Of a DNA stretch of 64,000 bases, positions 10,431 through 21,419 are shown one piece after another. Location: the NCBI GenBank assembly GCA_022592445.1, contig JABYQR010000151.1, positions 38,633 through 102,632 on the forward strand, written 5' to 3'. A program made the translations under genes and the position numbers. The notes under the pieces were generated by a model that searched no databases, was not told where the DNA came from, and saw only the letters and a program-made list of their open reading frames with translations. Every line of letters begins with the position of its first letter. Positions within the stretch are counted from its first letter, which is position 1. Source of the stretch: Cytidiella melzeri. Its lineage: Eukaryota; Basidiomycota; Agaricomycetes; Polyporales; Irpicaceae.

Positions 10431-13400
10431 AACGCAGCTTTAGCATCTTCTTGGGCTTCTCGAAGTGCTCGAAGATGTTTGTCTGCTGCAGGAACATTTG
10501 ACACTGGGTTCAAAGGCACCTGGAACTCTGGTAGATACCCATAGATCAGCTTGAAGGGAGCCTTCCCGGTAGATGAGTGTACTTGGCTATTAAGCACAAA
10601 CTCCGCAATTGGTAACCAATCCACCCAGTCATCCTGTCTGAAGGAGCAGAACACTCGGACATACTGTTCTATCTCTTGGTTCATACGTTCGGTTTTACCA
10701 TCTGTCTGAGGATGGTATGCAGTGGACATGGACAACTTTACTCCGAGTGCATCGTAGATCGCACAAAGAAACTTAGATGCAAATACTGATCCGCGGTCTG
10801 AGATCATCTGACGAGGTACACCGTGGAGTCGAAACATGTTTGCAATATAATCTTGTACGTGCTCAGGAGTCTTCATGCTTTCCCGTGATGGGTAGCAATG
10901 CACCTGTGCTGTTGTTCGATCAACCACAACCGTGATGGAATCATATCTTTTACATGGCGGTAGTTTGACAATGAAGTCCGTGGTGACACTTTCCCATGGG
11001 GCATTGGGTGGTTCTAGCGGATTGAGCGGACTGCGTGGTGGAGCAGGGTACGTCTTTGTTCTTTGACAGGTGTCACATGTGTCTACGTAATCATTGACAA
11101 ACCGTGTCATGCTGGGCCACTTGTAGTTCCGGGATAGTAATTCCAGTGTTTTATACCTGCCCGGATGTCCGGCAGCAAATAAATCATGGTGTCTCCGAAC
11201 TAGTTCCTTTCGGACCTCGTCATCTTTAGGGACGTAAACTTTTCCCCGGAACAACAACAGTCCATTCTCCACGTTCCATTCTTCGAGTCCACGACTAAGA
11301 AGACGAGGTCCGAGTTTCTTGACTTTGGCAAGTGCTTCTGCCACCTCGGTTTCTCGAAGAGAACATTCACGGATACGTTTCAACAGGTCTCTGTCTGGCT
11401 GTACACTAGCTTGCCCACGTTGAGAAGCAGCAGCTCGGAAAACCTCAGGCGCTAAGACTACTTGTGACAGATTGTCTTCTTTGTCTTTGACCTTGTGTTG
11501 ACCCAATCGTGACATGGAATCCGACTTTCCCATAGATTTCCCGGGCTTTGGAATGATCTCAAAGTTGAAACGTGAGAGAAATAGCGACCAACATGCTTGA
11601 CGACATGTCAAGTTACAGGCTGTCTTCCAGTACTCAAGATTCTTGTGATCGGAGAAAATAGGGAATTTCTCTGGTAGCCCTTTCAGGTAGTGACGCCAGT
11701 CCTCAAGGGCTCGTACAATTGCCATGAGTTCTCAATTGTAAATCTCATAGTTTCGTTCGGTCTCAGTCATGCCCTCTGACCGATAGGCTACTGGATGCCA
11801 CGTGCCGTTTTCAGCTTGTTGTTCCAATACTCCTCCCATTGCATATCCGGATGTGTCTGTTTCCAAACAAGTGGGTCTATCAAAACTCCACATTGCCAAC
11901 ACCGGTGCTTCCACAAATTATCGGTGGAGTTCATCAAACGCCGACTGCTCTTCAGGGCCCCACTTCCAAGGTACCTTACCCGTGAGATGATCCAAGGGCT
12001 TACATATCTTCCCAAAGTCCCTGATGAATCTTTGGTTTGCAAACCCGCGGAATCGGCGGATATTGGAGACGTTCTGCGGTACAGGCCATTCAGCCACTGC
12101 CTTTAATTTGACAGGATCCATGCGTAACTGATTGTGGCCAATGATGACGCCAAGGTACTCTGTCTCTGACCTCTCAAACTCACATTTCTCCGGCTTCAAA
12201 AACAGGTCATGTTGCCTGAGCCGTTTTAGAACTTCATGTACCACTTGTCGATGTTCAGATATATCCTTGGAGTAGATAAAGATGTCGTCCAAGTAAACTG
12301 TGACTTTGCCCTCGGCAATGAGGTCGGCAAAAATATCATTCATCATATTCTGGAATGTAGCCGGAGAGTTTGTGAGTCCAAAGAACATGACAGTTGGTTC
12401 GAAGAGTCCACGGTTGGTAACAAACGCTGCCTTGTGTTCATCACCTTCTTTGATACGGACATTAAACTTATCAAGCTCTTCTTGCTCAGGGTGTGAAAGC
12501 GGGTAAACTTATGTGTGGAATCCTTTTGCTTCCGGAATCAATTCAATCGCATGGTCGTACGACTTGTGTTCTGGAAGTCGTTGAGATTCCGTCTCAGAGA
12601 AGATGTGAGCATGTTGACGATATTGTTCAGGTACCATCTCCTCAAACGTTTTGACTGGTTTAACCCGGTTCTCGACTTCAGCTAGTTTACTAGAGTATGT
12701 GTATCCTGCTAGAGTGAACAAGCGTTCACCTTCTTGTACCATAGGTGTCGGACGTGTGCGTACAATGCGTCGGGGAGTTCCTTTTCCACCGAGCTGAGTA
12801 GTGGCCTGTGCCTGTAACTTCGGCAATTTGGCCCCGTCCAAACTTCCTGAACCTTCCGTGGTCTCCTCGAGGTCTTCTTCGGCCTCCTCCGTATCCACCG
12901 GCAAGTACAGAAGTTGGTCCACAACTTTCTGTAATCCCGGGGTCCTCTTCTTCCGTTTAGGCTCAGCTGTTCTCTTAGCTGCAACCTCCTTCGCTTCCTC
13001 AACCCGTTCTCTAGGTTTACACGCATCAGGACATCCATCCATCCTGATGATGCCTTCGTACCAATCAATGATGGGGTTGTGGTACCTCAACCAATCAATT
13101 CCTATGATTACATCTTCCGGCCCAATGTCGGTCACCGTGAAGATAGTCCTTTCCTCGTGGTTTCCTATCCTCATTTTGAGAATGGCGACTTCATCAATAG
13201 CCCCGTCTCAATTTGGGGTTCCATCTATGTTGTACACCGGAATTGGTCTTTTCAACTTCCGGGTCCTGATACGATGCTCTCAAACAAACTGTTTATGAAT
13301 GAATAGTGTCGAGGCTCCACTATCAATCATTGCTGCGACTTCTTTAGATCTCCCCACTCCTGAAACTGTGATGGGTACGTGAACATGTTCCGATTCAGAA

Positions 13401-13494
13401 CCAGTCTCTAATACATCAGACGCGAGTACAGAGAATCTATTGTTACATGGTATACGCGGGGCGCGTGCTTGCGCAGCTCGAATCACGGCCCGAA

Positions 13495-13503
13495 TCAAAA
13501 ACC
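13495..13503 (-). promoter_or_regulatory. Putative gag-pol -1 frameshift site of element B
   Basis: Gag ends GAG GGT TTT TGA on the minus strand and pol is open in the -1 frame. The heptamer G GGT TTT fits the X XXY YYZ slippery pattern. Confidence 0.5.
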
Positions 13504-14307
13504 CTCCTCAAGTCTCTTCTTGAGGTCGGCATTCTCCGCCCTCAACTTCTCCAGTTCCCCTAGCACGGCATTGAGTGTCACTTCCAACACTGCCGACAAG
13601 CTCGACGCTTCTTCCCTCTCAGGCTTCTTTTCTTCGGCCCGAGAAGAAGATACCTCTCCAGTGGTAGCAGCCACACGAGTCCCTCGAGGTGGTGGGTGTG
13701 GAACTGCCGGTTTGGTGCATGTACGTGCAATGTGACTAGGGTTGGTGGTAAGTTCTTGGCAGTTGTAACACCGCCGACCTTGTTGCATCTTGGAGGCGTC
13801 GACCTCCATGGGAACCGGAGCGTTGGAAGGACGGGGGGCCGGAGTAAACCTGGGCTGAGACTGGGTAGGCCTCAACGTAGTTGACGGGGGAACAGATGGA
13901 GTTTTCTTTTCCATTGTCTCCCTGATGCGGGCGTATGCAGCTACCATTTTTAGTGACCTATCAATCCAGCCTTGGTAATTGGCTGGAGGTGCTTCGGCCG
14001 TTGCCAGTCGCCCATAGATGTATTCAGGGAGACCTTTGATGAACTGGATCTCCTTGTCCATGTCGCTTAACCCATTGATGCGTCCCACGTAGGATTGGAA
14101 ATCGGTGACGTAAGTACCTACGTCACACGCATTCTTCTCCTTTTTCTCTGCTCCACAGAGCTTTTCCAACTCACGGATAGCAGTATCTTCGGGCGTTGCA
14201 TTGCCGAAGTATTTCTTGAGCTCTGTTTTAAACTTGGCCCATGTATCAAGGTTGGCCGGCAAATCACCGTTGTGGTCAGCCATATGGTCCGTGACCGGTA
14301 TTGCCCA

Positions 14308-15095
14308 TGTCGCGGAGCGACTGCTGTTATGCTGCTAAACCCTAAATAAGGGCGAGGAAGAAGGGGAGTGGAAGTGGAAGTGGATCTCCAACGACAATAA
14401 CGAGGTCAAAGTCAATGATGAGCAGGCAAGCAGGCTCAGAGGCCGGATACTGGCAGTGCAAATGACAAAGTTAATATCAAGCTTAAACTAGGTTACATTG
14501 AGTAACTCACCTGGCAGTGCAAATGACGAAGAGGTCAAGATGCAGAACCAGGGAGGGTAAGGGGTACTATATATACTGTGTCTGGGTGGTCTGTGCACTA
14601 GTTCCCACACTAGGGACTGGAGTAACTGTGGGGCTGGAGTAACAATAGAACAATAAGAGACCAGGGTAACTGTTAAGGACCTGAGTAACTGTCAAGGACC
14701 AGGGTACATAGAACAATAGAACTAGAACAATAGACAATAGAACAATAGAATCAGGAACAATAGAACAATAGGAACTGGGGGAATCCCTAACAATAGACAA
14801 AAGACAATAGACGGAAGACAATAGAACAATAGGACTGGGGGAATCCCTGGGGAATCCCTATCAATGGAAGTGGAACAATAGAACAGTAACCTAGGTTGAT
14901 CTGGAACCGCTCCAGATTGAGTCTAGGGTTTGGGTCTGGACTATTGATAAATAAGGCAGGATTTCACGTGACCCGGGTTAGGGTTAGGTCCGGTAACACT
15001 TCTAGCCGGAAAGTAAGCGCTCTAGATAGGCGCCTAAGGCTGTAAACTTGTGACATTGTTGGAAAAATCCGGTCTCTGTTGGACTATCCATGTCA
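14308..15095 (-). repeat. Solo LTR, family E (copy 1)
   Basis: 788 bp with TG...CA ends on the minus strand, flanked by a perfect 5-bp duplication (GCCCA at 14303-14307 and 15096-15100). It aligns with copy 2 at 58273-58992. The middle is built of ATTGTTCT-like short repeats. A putative 61-nt intron lies at 14450-14510 (donor GTGAGT, branch ATATTAAC) with the exon end duplicated (14450-14470 and 14511-14531, one mismatch). Confidence 0.88.
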
Positions 15096-15748
15096 GCCCA
15101 TTGGGCAGCCTTCTCTGACAACCGGTAGATTGCTGTCAGGACCTTGGTTTTTTCATCGGCAATACTAGCGGTCACCCAGTAAGCCTCGCATTGTGACAGG
15201 AATCGCTCTAAGTCACGGCCATGTTTGCCCTTGTATCTATCGGGCTTGGAGTCGTTATTGTTGACCGTGACTTGCGGTCTCGGCATTGCTTGCGCAACTG
15301 CAGCTACAATGGCTGCAATCAAGGCAGGATCAACCGCGGGTGTTGTCATTGTGATGGGAGTGGGGGAAACAGTTTGAATTGGTAGAGTTTCTGGTATAAC
15401 CTCGGGGGTGACAGGAGCAGTGATGGGGTCGGGAATAATGGGGGTAACAAATGTGACGTCTGGTGAAACCGGTGGGATTTCCGGTACAGCTAAACTGGTA
15501 TCAACTTCGATTTCTTCCGGAACTCCGACCGTCAGCGGAATTTGACTGTTATCACAGGGTACGTAACCGGAGTATTGTTGTCCTTGTCTGAAATGACGAG
15601 AGACTACAAACTTTTCACTTTGATTTGGACATGGCTGCTGTTCGCAGACTTCGATGTACGCGTGATCCTCCTCGTTATCGTGACAGTCCAGACGATTGTT
15701 GGGATCAAAGACGTGGAAAAGATTATTGCACTCAATGATTGCTATCTA

Positions 15749-16468
15749 CTACAAAGGGAGTTTCTCAAAATATCCTCCGTCTGCTACAAATGCAACTCGA
15801 CTCGTGACCTCTGTCAACCTCTTGCGCAGTTGTGTGAAGTTGATTTGTCCTACTGACTGCAGGCCCCAATTCAGTGCTTTGAGCTGGGCAGGCGTGCAAG
15901 TGGAGAGTACTTCCTCCGTATGCTCTATGAGGTACAGAAGTTTGTCGTTGAGTAGCAGGACTGATTTGACCTGTGAGTCGTTGCGGTCACAGGTAAGTTC
16001 GATCAGAATCTTGAGGCGTCTGGTGGTGGCCTCAATCTTCGGCTTGAGAATGCCGACTTGGTCCTTGATGGAGAACTTATGGAAGTTGAGTGTCACCGGT
16101 TTCTGCACGTCCGGTCGAGGTGGTGCGGGTGCCCGAGAGATGCAATCCTTGAGAGACGGTTTCTCAATACGGTTGGCGAGAGTTTGCATACGTTTGGTGC
16201 GTGTACGTTCCTTGATATACTTGTTGTCACGAGCAAACTTTTTGTGGTCGAAGTGTGGGAGTCTAGTACCGAGAGGGTGGTAGTGAGGACGGCGTGAGAC
16301 GTACGAAACAATGGCTTCAAGGTCCTTTTCTGTGTAGAGATGGGGACAACCTTGTTTGCGCAGTTCTTGTCGAGCCTCGAAAAAAGACTCAGGTACGTTA
16401 CGACGGATGTGTACGTCTTTCGGCACTACAACCACGACGTAAGAAGGAAGATCAAGGGTCCGGGCCAA
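15749..16468 (-). CDS. ORF0 of element B, conserved extra ORF upstream of gag
   Basis: A frame of about 225-240 residues between the 5' LTR and gag, homologous to ORF0 of elements A and C over its whole length. Shared features are VPKD near the N-terminus, a basic helical middle, the NFHKFSIKDQVGILKPKIEA block and LNWGLQSVGQINFTQLRKR near the end. No ATG opens the conserved part, and the frame simply starts upstream, so the real start may be supplied by splicing from the leader. It ends in two successive TAG codons (15749-15751 and 15746-15748), after which the same frame is open through 133 codons into gag. I recognise no domain. Conservation between two Ty3 families argues that it is a working element protein. 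Confidence 0.75.
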   Translation of the reverse strand: MARTLDLPSYVVVVVPKDVHIRRNVPESFFEARQELRKQGCPHLYTEKDLEAIVSYVSRRPHYHPLGTRLPHFDHKKFARDNKYIKERTRTKRMQTLANRIEKPSLKDCISRAPAPPRPDVQKPVTLNFHKFSIKDQVGILKPKIEATTRRLKILIELTCDRNDSQVKSVLLLNDKLLYLIEHTEEVLSTCTPAQLKALNWGLQSVGQINFTQLRKRLTEVTSRVAFVADGGYFEKLPL

Positions 16469-16830
16469 TACAACGTACTGGTAAACCGGGGGGACTAAAC
16501 TTTTAAAAACTTTGGGGCAAGGGAATATGCGGTTGTGCGACGTCCAGGCGAGTGTACGGAGATTCTACCTAATGTCAAAAACACAACTAAACTCTATGAA
16601 GAGCGAGGAAGTGACAACGGGGGAGGAACGACGAGCAAACTCGCGTGGACAATGACGACAGGGGTGATGATGATGAGGAAAGAGAAAGAAACGACGACGA
16701 GGGAGTAGCTGACAATGAGCTAAAGACCAGGATATATTAGTACAGTGATAGACCTAGTACAAGGTGGACGTCACCTAAAGACCAGGAGGTAGAATCTGAG
16801 GTCTTTAGGGAGCTACAAGGTGGGTTTATA

Positions 16831-16857
16831 AGATAGACCCAGGTCATTTTCGACTAC
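16831..16857 (+). repeat. Left 27-bp terminal inverted repeat
   Basis: Identical to the reverse complement of 19782-19808. Confidence 0.93.
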
Positions 16858-16995
16858 TATCGTCACACTGTGACGTGTCATGTGATTATCACGTGCGCCG
16901 TTCCGATAAGCCTCTGCGCGTCGTACTTGCGCTTGAACATACTCAGTAGTCATATATTCATTGTAGTGTACGTTGAAAAAATATCAGACAAGATT

Positions 16996-19626
16996 TTAAA
17001 CCATGTTTTCGGCTGTGAGACGTTCGAAAACATCATTATGAATCACTCTATGGCCGGAATATTTCTTACTAGCCCAAGCAGCCTGCTTTCCATTAAGGCC
17101 CTTGTGGTATGCATCCGAAAAGCGCAGGGCTCGGGTATAGAAACTGGATCGAGATGGTCAGAACAGCCGTGGTATGCATGAATAGAATAGTTACTTACCA
17201 GCGAATACATTTCAGGGGCACCGAGTCCAGAGCCGCAACGAGATTTGCTTGAAGATCTGCCTCCTTCTTTGAGGCCGGATTCTTGCGGTAAATCCGCTTC
17301 GAGTAGCCCCAGCACTGCTCAATGGGATTGAGCTCACAATGGAATTTTGGGAGGAACAGGCAGCCAACACCTTCCTTCTCGCACTGAAGCTCAAGAAGGG
17401 ACTTTGCATCTGTAAAGTCCGGCTGGTGAAAGAGAAGGCGACGGCAGCAACATGGGTTGGCCGAGTAGAATTCCAAAGGTGCGAGACCATTCACAGGCGG
17501 TGGGCATTGAAATTTTGGGCATTGCGCACGAAGCTGATGTGCGTTCTCGTAGCCCCGCTCGGTGAGAATTGTTGCCATACCTTTGAATGCGCCACGACGT
17601 GCAGGGTCAGGGTCATCCAATGGGAAATAAAGCGGTTGAACAACGCTGTTTGATAGAAGTCCATCTGTCATTGGACGGCGCTCCTTGAGAAGCTTTCCAT
17701 CAGGGCCGTATACAGGCTTCCCATCCGCCAATACGGTACTGTCAACCCCAAAATTCTTCTCCGGGTTTGAGGAATTCTTCGGCATGCTGCGCGCAGAGAG
17801 AGCATCATCGGCTCGTTTCAGGTGAGTGGGAGCATTGTCAAAAACAAAGCAATGGTCGTCGTTGGGCCACTCTTGACGAACCAGTTTGATGGCAGCTTCA
17901 ACTTGTTCCAAAATATCCGCATTTGTGTAGTATCCGTCTCTGCTCTTTCCGGGACGGAACAATCGACAAGCTGACTCCTTTCCATCCGCAGATTGCAGCC
18001 AGCCGTAGTCCGCAGAGACAAAGTCCGAAACCATTAGCGATGCACCTTCGCCTTTTGCTCGAGGTACAGCCTTTTCGCCTTCATGTACCCATCGTACCTT
18101 ACGGCGATCGTTTGCGTAGAAGGTTGATTCATCATGCCACCAGATGACAGTTCGCCGGGATGGATCAATGCCGTGATTTCCCTCAGGATCGGTACGTGCA
18201 ATTTCATCCCCATTAGCATCGAACTGTCGTAACAATGGCCGCAGCTTCTCCAACGCTGGCAGGAACACCTCTTGGCGATATTTAACGACGTCTTCGCGCT
18301 CATGACCATCAACGTACTGCCCGCTCGGAATCTGAGCCCATCTATACCGTAAACTGTGCATCCAACCCTGGGCAGTCGAAAGTCCGATGGTCTTCTTTAG
18401 CCCGAAGCGTGTTTGATTGTCCGGCTCCGCGAGAAACTCGACAATATCAAGAGCGCGAACGTGCTGTCCGACAGATTGCAGATGTTCGCTAAGTGCCACC
18501 TCTAGGTCCTCATTTTCCAGCGCTGACATATTCCACATGCCATGGCGGTTGACAGGTAGATCATGACGATCACTAAGGAATCTTCGGGTCCATTCCCGGA
18601 GACGACGTGCGAGAGCTATTCCACCCTCATTAGCAACAGCCGTGCGCATTGAAGCATCAATCCAGCCCGGTGAGTCTCCTGTGATGTACAGCCAAAGGAA
18701 CATCCTCATCATCTCCATACGTCTCTGCAGGACGTCACCACCTTCGAAAGGCTTTTTCCCCTTTCCCGAAGGTTTGCGAGGGTGAAGCAATGCCTTCAGA
18801 TCTTCCCAGGCACGGCGAGCTTCATCTACTTCGGGGGGTGGAGTATAGGCCGAAGTTGTACATTGCGCGGGTATGTTGCTCCTTTCTGTGCTAGCCATTG
18901 ACTCTAGCTCAGCCTCTCTTTCCTTCGCAGCGCCTTCATTGTCTGATTCCCGCTCAATAGCATCAATTTCGACAATGACAGGTTCTGAGACTCCCGGCTC
19001 CGAGCTCTCCGAGATGGCATCGCTCGCGAAGCTGATCAAGCTGCCTCGGCTCGACGACCAGTTGGACGAAGTGTTGGATAGAGTATATGGACTGGGAGAA
19101 GTTGTTCTAGAAGGCAGGTTGACGACAGATGATCCAGGAGAGGCCGTGAAACGGTATGACCAGGTGGGTGTAGCGATTTCCTCAAAAGTGGACTGAAGCC
19201 GAATTCTGAGCTGACTTGTATTCAAAAAGCGACCAAACGACGAGGTGCTAGACACACGAGACAGTGTTGGATTATCTTCAGAAGGTGCTGAAGCGGTAGA
19301 GTGGATTTCTTCAGAATTTGTAGACATTGGCTGATTTCCGACTACAGTGCTAATATTGAGCACATCAGAGCTCACGGACTCGGAGACCTCGCCTCGAGTA
19401 CCCTGCTGCGCGTCCACTGAGGGCCGTGCTCCTCTCTAGAAAAGACAAGTAAGTTCACCCTCCGAGCCTGCTTTCTATGCTGCAGTGATAAACTCACTTT
19501 GTCGCCTATAGGCTGTTCATTCGAGGGCCAGCGGCTCAAAAGCCCTGAGACCTTCCGTTTTGCCTGCCCACCCCACTCAGTGATAGACTGAGAGATTCCT
19601 CGCTTCCGTTTCGCTGGCTCACTCAT
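16996..19626 (-). CDS. DDE transposase (IS630/Tc1/mariner superfamily), three exons
   Basis: Proposed exons are 19626-19498, 19435-17199 and 17143-16996, separated by introns of 62 nt (GTGAGT...CTAG) and 55 nt (GTAAGT...CCAG). All phases agree and give 837 aa. Catalytic residues are visible: first D in WWHDEST, second D in VFDNAPTH, third E in LNPIEQCWG, the arrangement of Tc1/IS630 enzymes that cut and paste at TA. The last exon adds a basic tail ending near GLNGKQAAWASKKY. The N-terminal 170 residues are Ser/Thr-rich and disordered-looking, starting with a basic KRKR motif that may be a nuclear signal. No stop or frameshift is seen, so the protein may be active. Using only the longest ORF would lose the final exon and add a wrong end. 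Confidence 0.88.
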
Positions 19627-19781
19627 GCTGAATTGCAGCTGTGAGGTTTGCGGCCCTTGGCTTGGTCAGAATAATTTTTGTTTCATCGCACTTATGTCTA
19701 CATTGAGCTTATAACCAAGTTATCATTTTATTCAAGACTTATTTGACGTGACAACGAGTGACAGCTTTTGAGACACGTGAT

Positions 19782-19808
19782 GTAGTCGAAAATGACCTGG
19801 GTCTATCT
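19782..19808 (-). repeat. Right 27-bp terminal inverted repeat
   Basis: Perfect inverted copy of 16831-16857, followed by the TA duplication. Confidence 0.93.
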
Positions 19809-20037
19809 TATACATCTCAGACAAGGACCCCTGGTACCGGGTCTGTACTCCTAACACTGCCGTGGGAACATATGGTGTGCTATGGTGCAATGTTCTACAA
19901 TGTTCCACAATGTTCCAGCACCTTCTATGATCATGTGACCAGTCTGTCACATGTACTTGATCACATCAGGAGCCATGTGCCATCGATAAGATAAGATAAG
20001 GAAAAATAAAAGTAAAAGAAAAGTAAAAAGTGTGCCT

Positions 20038-20219
20038 TGTAAGGATAGCAAGCCCGGACCGTCTGGGACCGAGACTAATTCCGCGCCATCATTGTCCGAA
20101 ATCAGCCTACGTACAAAATTACTATATTTGGCAGGAGCTCCAGCGACTGCCTAAGGGAGCTCCACGACTGTCTCTGCCTTTGTCTCCCTGTCTCCCTGAC
20201 GTCTGGAACCGAGACTATC
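20038..20219. other. Unassigned flank between LTR B and solo LTR D'
   Basis: No coding signal or match to other parts of the window was seen. Confidence 0.4.
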
Positions 20220-20303
20220 TGTCAATCAGACGGGTCTGGCATAGGGTAAGCAACGGATCATGTTATTGAGTACAACGGCGGGCACGTCCTGGCACAGGGT
20301 AAG

Positions 20304-20528
20304 TGTTGTAAATGCAGGGTTTTGATGCGTGCACGGGAGGGGGCTTGAAATAAGGGAACACAATGTTATTTGATAGCTACACAGATACAAGGGTTTTATA
20401 TTATTTTAGTAAAACGGATAGGACAAAAAGGGAATAACAAAACGAGTAATCCGCGCGGAATGACAAAGGCGGGCGGCGGGAACAAACGGAAACAAACAAG
20501 AATCAGGCGGAAACCTAAAATAACAACA
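20304..20528 (-). repeat. 3' LTR of the gag-only element
   Basis: 225 bp. It differs from the other LTR at five sites only, at 20330, 20346, 20371, 20439 and 20465. Each is a CpG changed to TpG or CpA here. Confidence 0.92.
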
Positions 20529-20570
20529 CTCCCCCTCAACAAGCAGAGCGTGAGAACAAGCGCGAGTTGC

Positions 20571-21419
20571 CTAAAAGCTATACTCCGGCGCGTCGGTGTG
20601 AGTGTGCAAACCAATCGTAGCGAGGGGTCCCGTAGCGACCATTGAAAGAGCTGCCGGCGGAGTCGCCAAATTGGACTGAGCGGCGGGCTTGTCCTGTTCC
20701 TCACATTCGGGTCTGATGTGACCCTCCTTGCCACACTTGTGACAAGTAACTCCAGTATAAAAACGCCGTTTCTTCGGCATAACACAAGTGGCTGCAAAAG
20801 CCTGGGTAGTACCGCGGGACTTGCACCGAGATTCCTCCTGCACAATACGACCAATAAGGCTGGCAGAGGTGAGATCGCCATCAGCGGTGGTGACGGAAAC
20901 GAATGCGTCCCAAGATTCCGGTAACGCCGAAAGAATGCACATCGCGAGATCATTATCGCCCAATGCGGTATTGGTTCCCCGAACCATATTATATTCAATC
21001 CACAGACATTTAATGTCTCGGATTTTCACTGTGAGATCCTCCGTCTCGTCGATGTGGTAACCAAAAAGTTTGCGTCGGATAATGACGCGGGCAACACTGC
21101 CCTGAGTGGCAAAAACATTGGCCAAGGCATCAAAAGCCTCCTTCGAAGTTTCGGCGGCCATCACATGCATCATCATATCATTGTTGATGCGGAGACGGAT
21201 CGTGGTAAGCGCCTTCTGATCTTTGGCTTCCCATTCGCTTGTATCTCCTCGCCTCAGCTTTTCCACAGTACCGCTGACATGCCCCCAGAGATCCAATTCT
21301 CGGAGGATGTCGCTTAGCTGGATTCGCCACGTGAGATAATTTTCTGGTCCGGCGAGAGGGGTGATCCGATACGCAGATGATGTCGAAGTAGGGACAGGGG
21401 TGGCAACTTCTTCAGCCAT
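20571..21419 (-). CDS. Copia-type Gag protein (UBN2/Retrotran_gag family)
   Basis: This 282-aa protein should form the virus-like particle of the gag-only element. It starts at the first ATG behind the leader. The N-terminal half has the copia gag fold signature (GPENYLTWRIQLSDIL, then helical repeats with the conserved W and L). A CCHC zinc knuckle CHKCGKEGHIRPEC follows near residue 230, then a short tail. No pol frame exists behind it. The frame is intact, so selection or recency keeps it open. It probably acts with enzymes from a related copia element such as D. Confidence 0.88.
   Translation of the reverse strand: MAEEVATPVPTSTSSAYRITPLAGPENYLTWRIQLSDILRELDLWGHVSGTVEKLRRGDTSEWEAKDQKALTTIRLRINNDMMMHVMAAETSKEAFDALANVFATQGSVARVIIRRKLFGYHIDETEDLTVKIRDIKCLWIEYNMVRGTNTALGDNDLAMCILSALPESWDAFVSVTTADGDLTSASLIGRIVQEESRCKSRGTTQAFAATCVMPKKRRFYTGVTCHKCGKEGHIRPECEEQDKPAAQSNLATPPAALSMVATGPLATIGLHTHTDAPEYSF

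Larger units (their letters stand above)
8052..13498 (-). pseudogene. pol of element B, broken by stops, a deletion and an insertion
   Basis: Protease (IDSGAS, 13280-13498 and 12509-13174), reverse transcriptase (11918-12388, YLDDIF present), RNase H, HHCC-DDE integrase (10409-11914) and chromodomain (8052-8592) lie in order on the minus strand. In-frame stops occur near 13282, 13206, 11915 and 11729, several of which look like CGA to TGA changes. At about 12465 the frame jumps from the start of the RT domain to the sequence after motif A, so roughly 80 residues including one catalytic aspartate are missing. The 1833-bp insertion at 8598 separates the integrase C-terminal region from the chromodomain. 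Removing it with one AACGC copy joins them in frame. Confidence 0.85.
13495..15349 (-). pseudogene. gag of element B, interrupted by solo LTR E
   Basis: The N-terminal part (15349-15096) begins at the ATG of MTTPAVDPAL and carries a Ty3-type capsid start. The rest (14302-13495) continues through the capsid to a CCHC-like knuckle (CYNCQ..H..C) and a coiled-coil tail. Removing 14308-15095 and one GCCCA copy joins them in one 353-codon frame (AAQWA to IPVTDH), so gag was intact when the LTR landed. A computed ORF reading from 15349 into 15002 is a chimera of gag and LTR and should not be taken as a protein. Upstream of the ATG the same frame stays open to 15745, directly behind the ORF0 stop. 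Confidence 0.85.
16831..19808 (-). mobile_element. Complete Tc1/mariner-superfamily transposon, 2978 bp
   Basis: Perfect 27-bp terminal inverted repeats (start AGATAGACCCAGGTC) bound the element. TA is duplicated at 16829-16830 and 19809-19810, as shown by comparison with the uninterrupted LTR at 7690. It contains one three-exon transposase gene on the minus strand with no visible lesion. The element is longer than typical 1.3-kb mariners because of the 837-aa transposase. Confidence 0.93.
7438..20037 (-). mobile_element. Ty3/gypsy chromovirus, element B (with three nested insertions)
   Basis: A second Ty3 family on the minus strand: 5' LTR (20037-16573), ORF0, gag, pol with chromodomain, polypurine tract and 3' LTR (7932-7438). 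Three later insertions with their own target duplications interrupt it: family-X DNA (8598-10430), solo LTR E (14308-15095) and a Tc1/mariner-type transposon (16831-19808). Removing them restores continuous reading frames in gag and in the integrase region, which supports the boundaries. Pol also has in-frame stops and an internal RT deletion, so the copy is dead. About ten bases of the outer end of the 5' LTR are missing at 20037, so no target duplication for B itself can be shown. Confidence 0.88.
16573..20037 (-). repeat. 5' LTR of element B, split by the Tc1/mariner-type transposon
   Basis: 16573-16830 and 19811-20037 match the two parts of the 3' LTR. The last ten bases of the outer end (GTTCGTGACA in the other LTR) are absent at 20037. 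The transposon sits within the TATA box sequence, so this promoter is probably inactive. Confidence 0.88.

Noticed and set aside
15002..15349. A 115-aa frame that looks like a gag N-terminus with an LERLLSG end
   Set aside because: The end belongs to solo LTR E. The same end occurs at 58273-58366 inside the other copy of that LTR. The true gag continues across the insertion at 14302.
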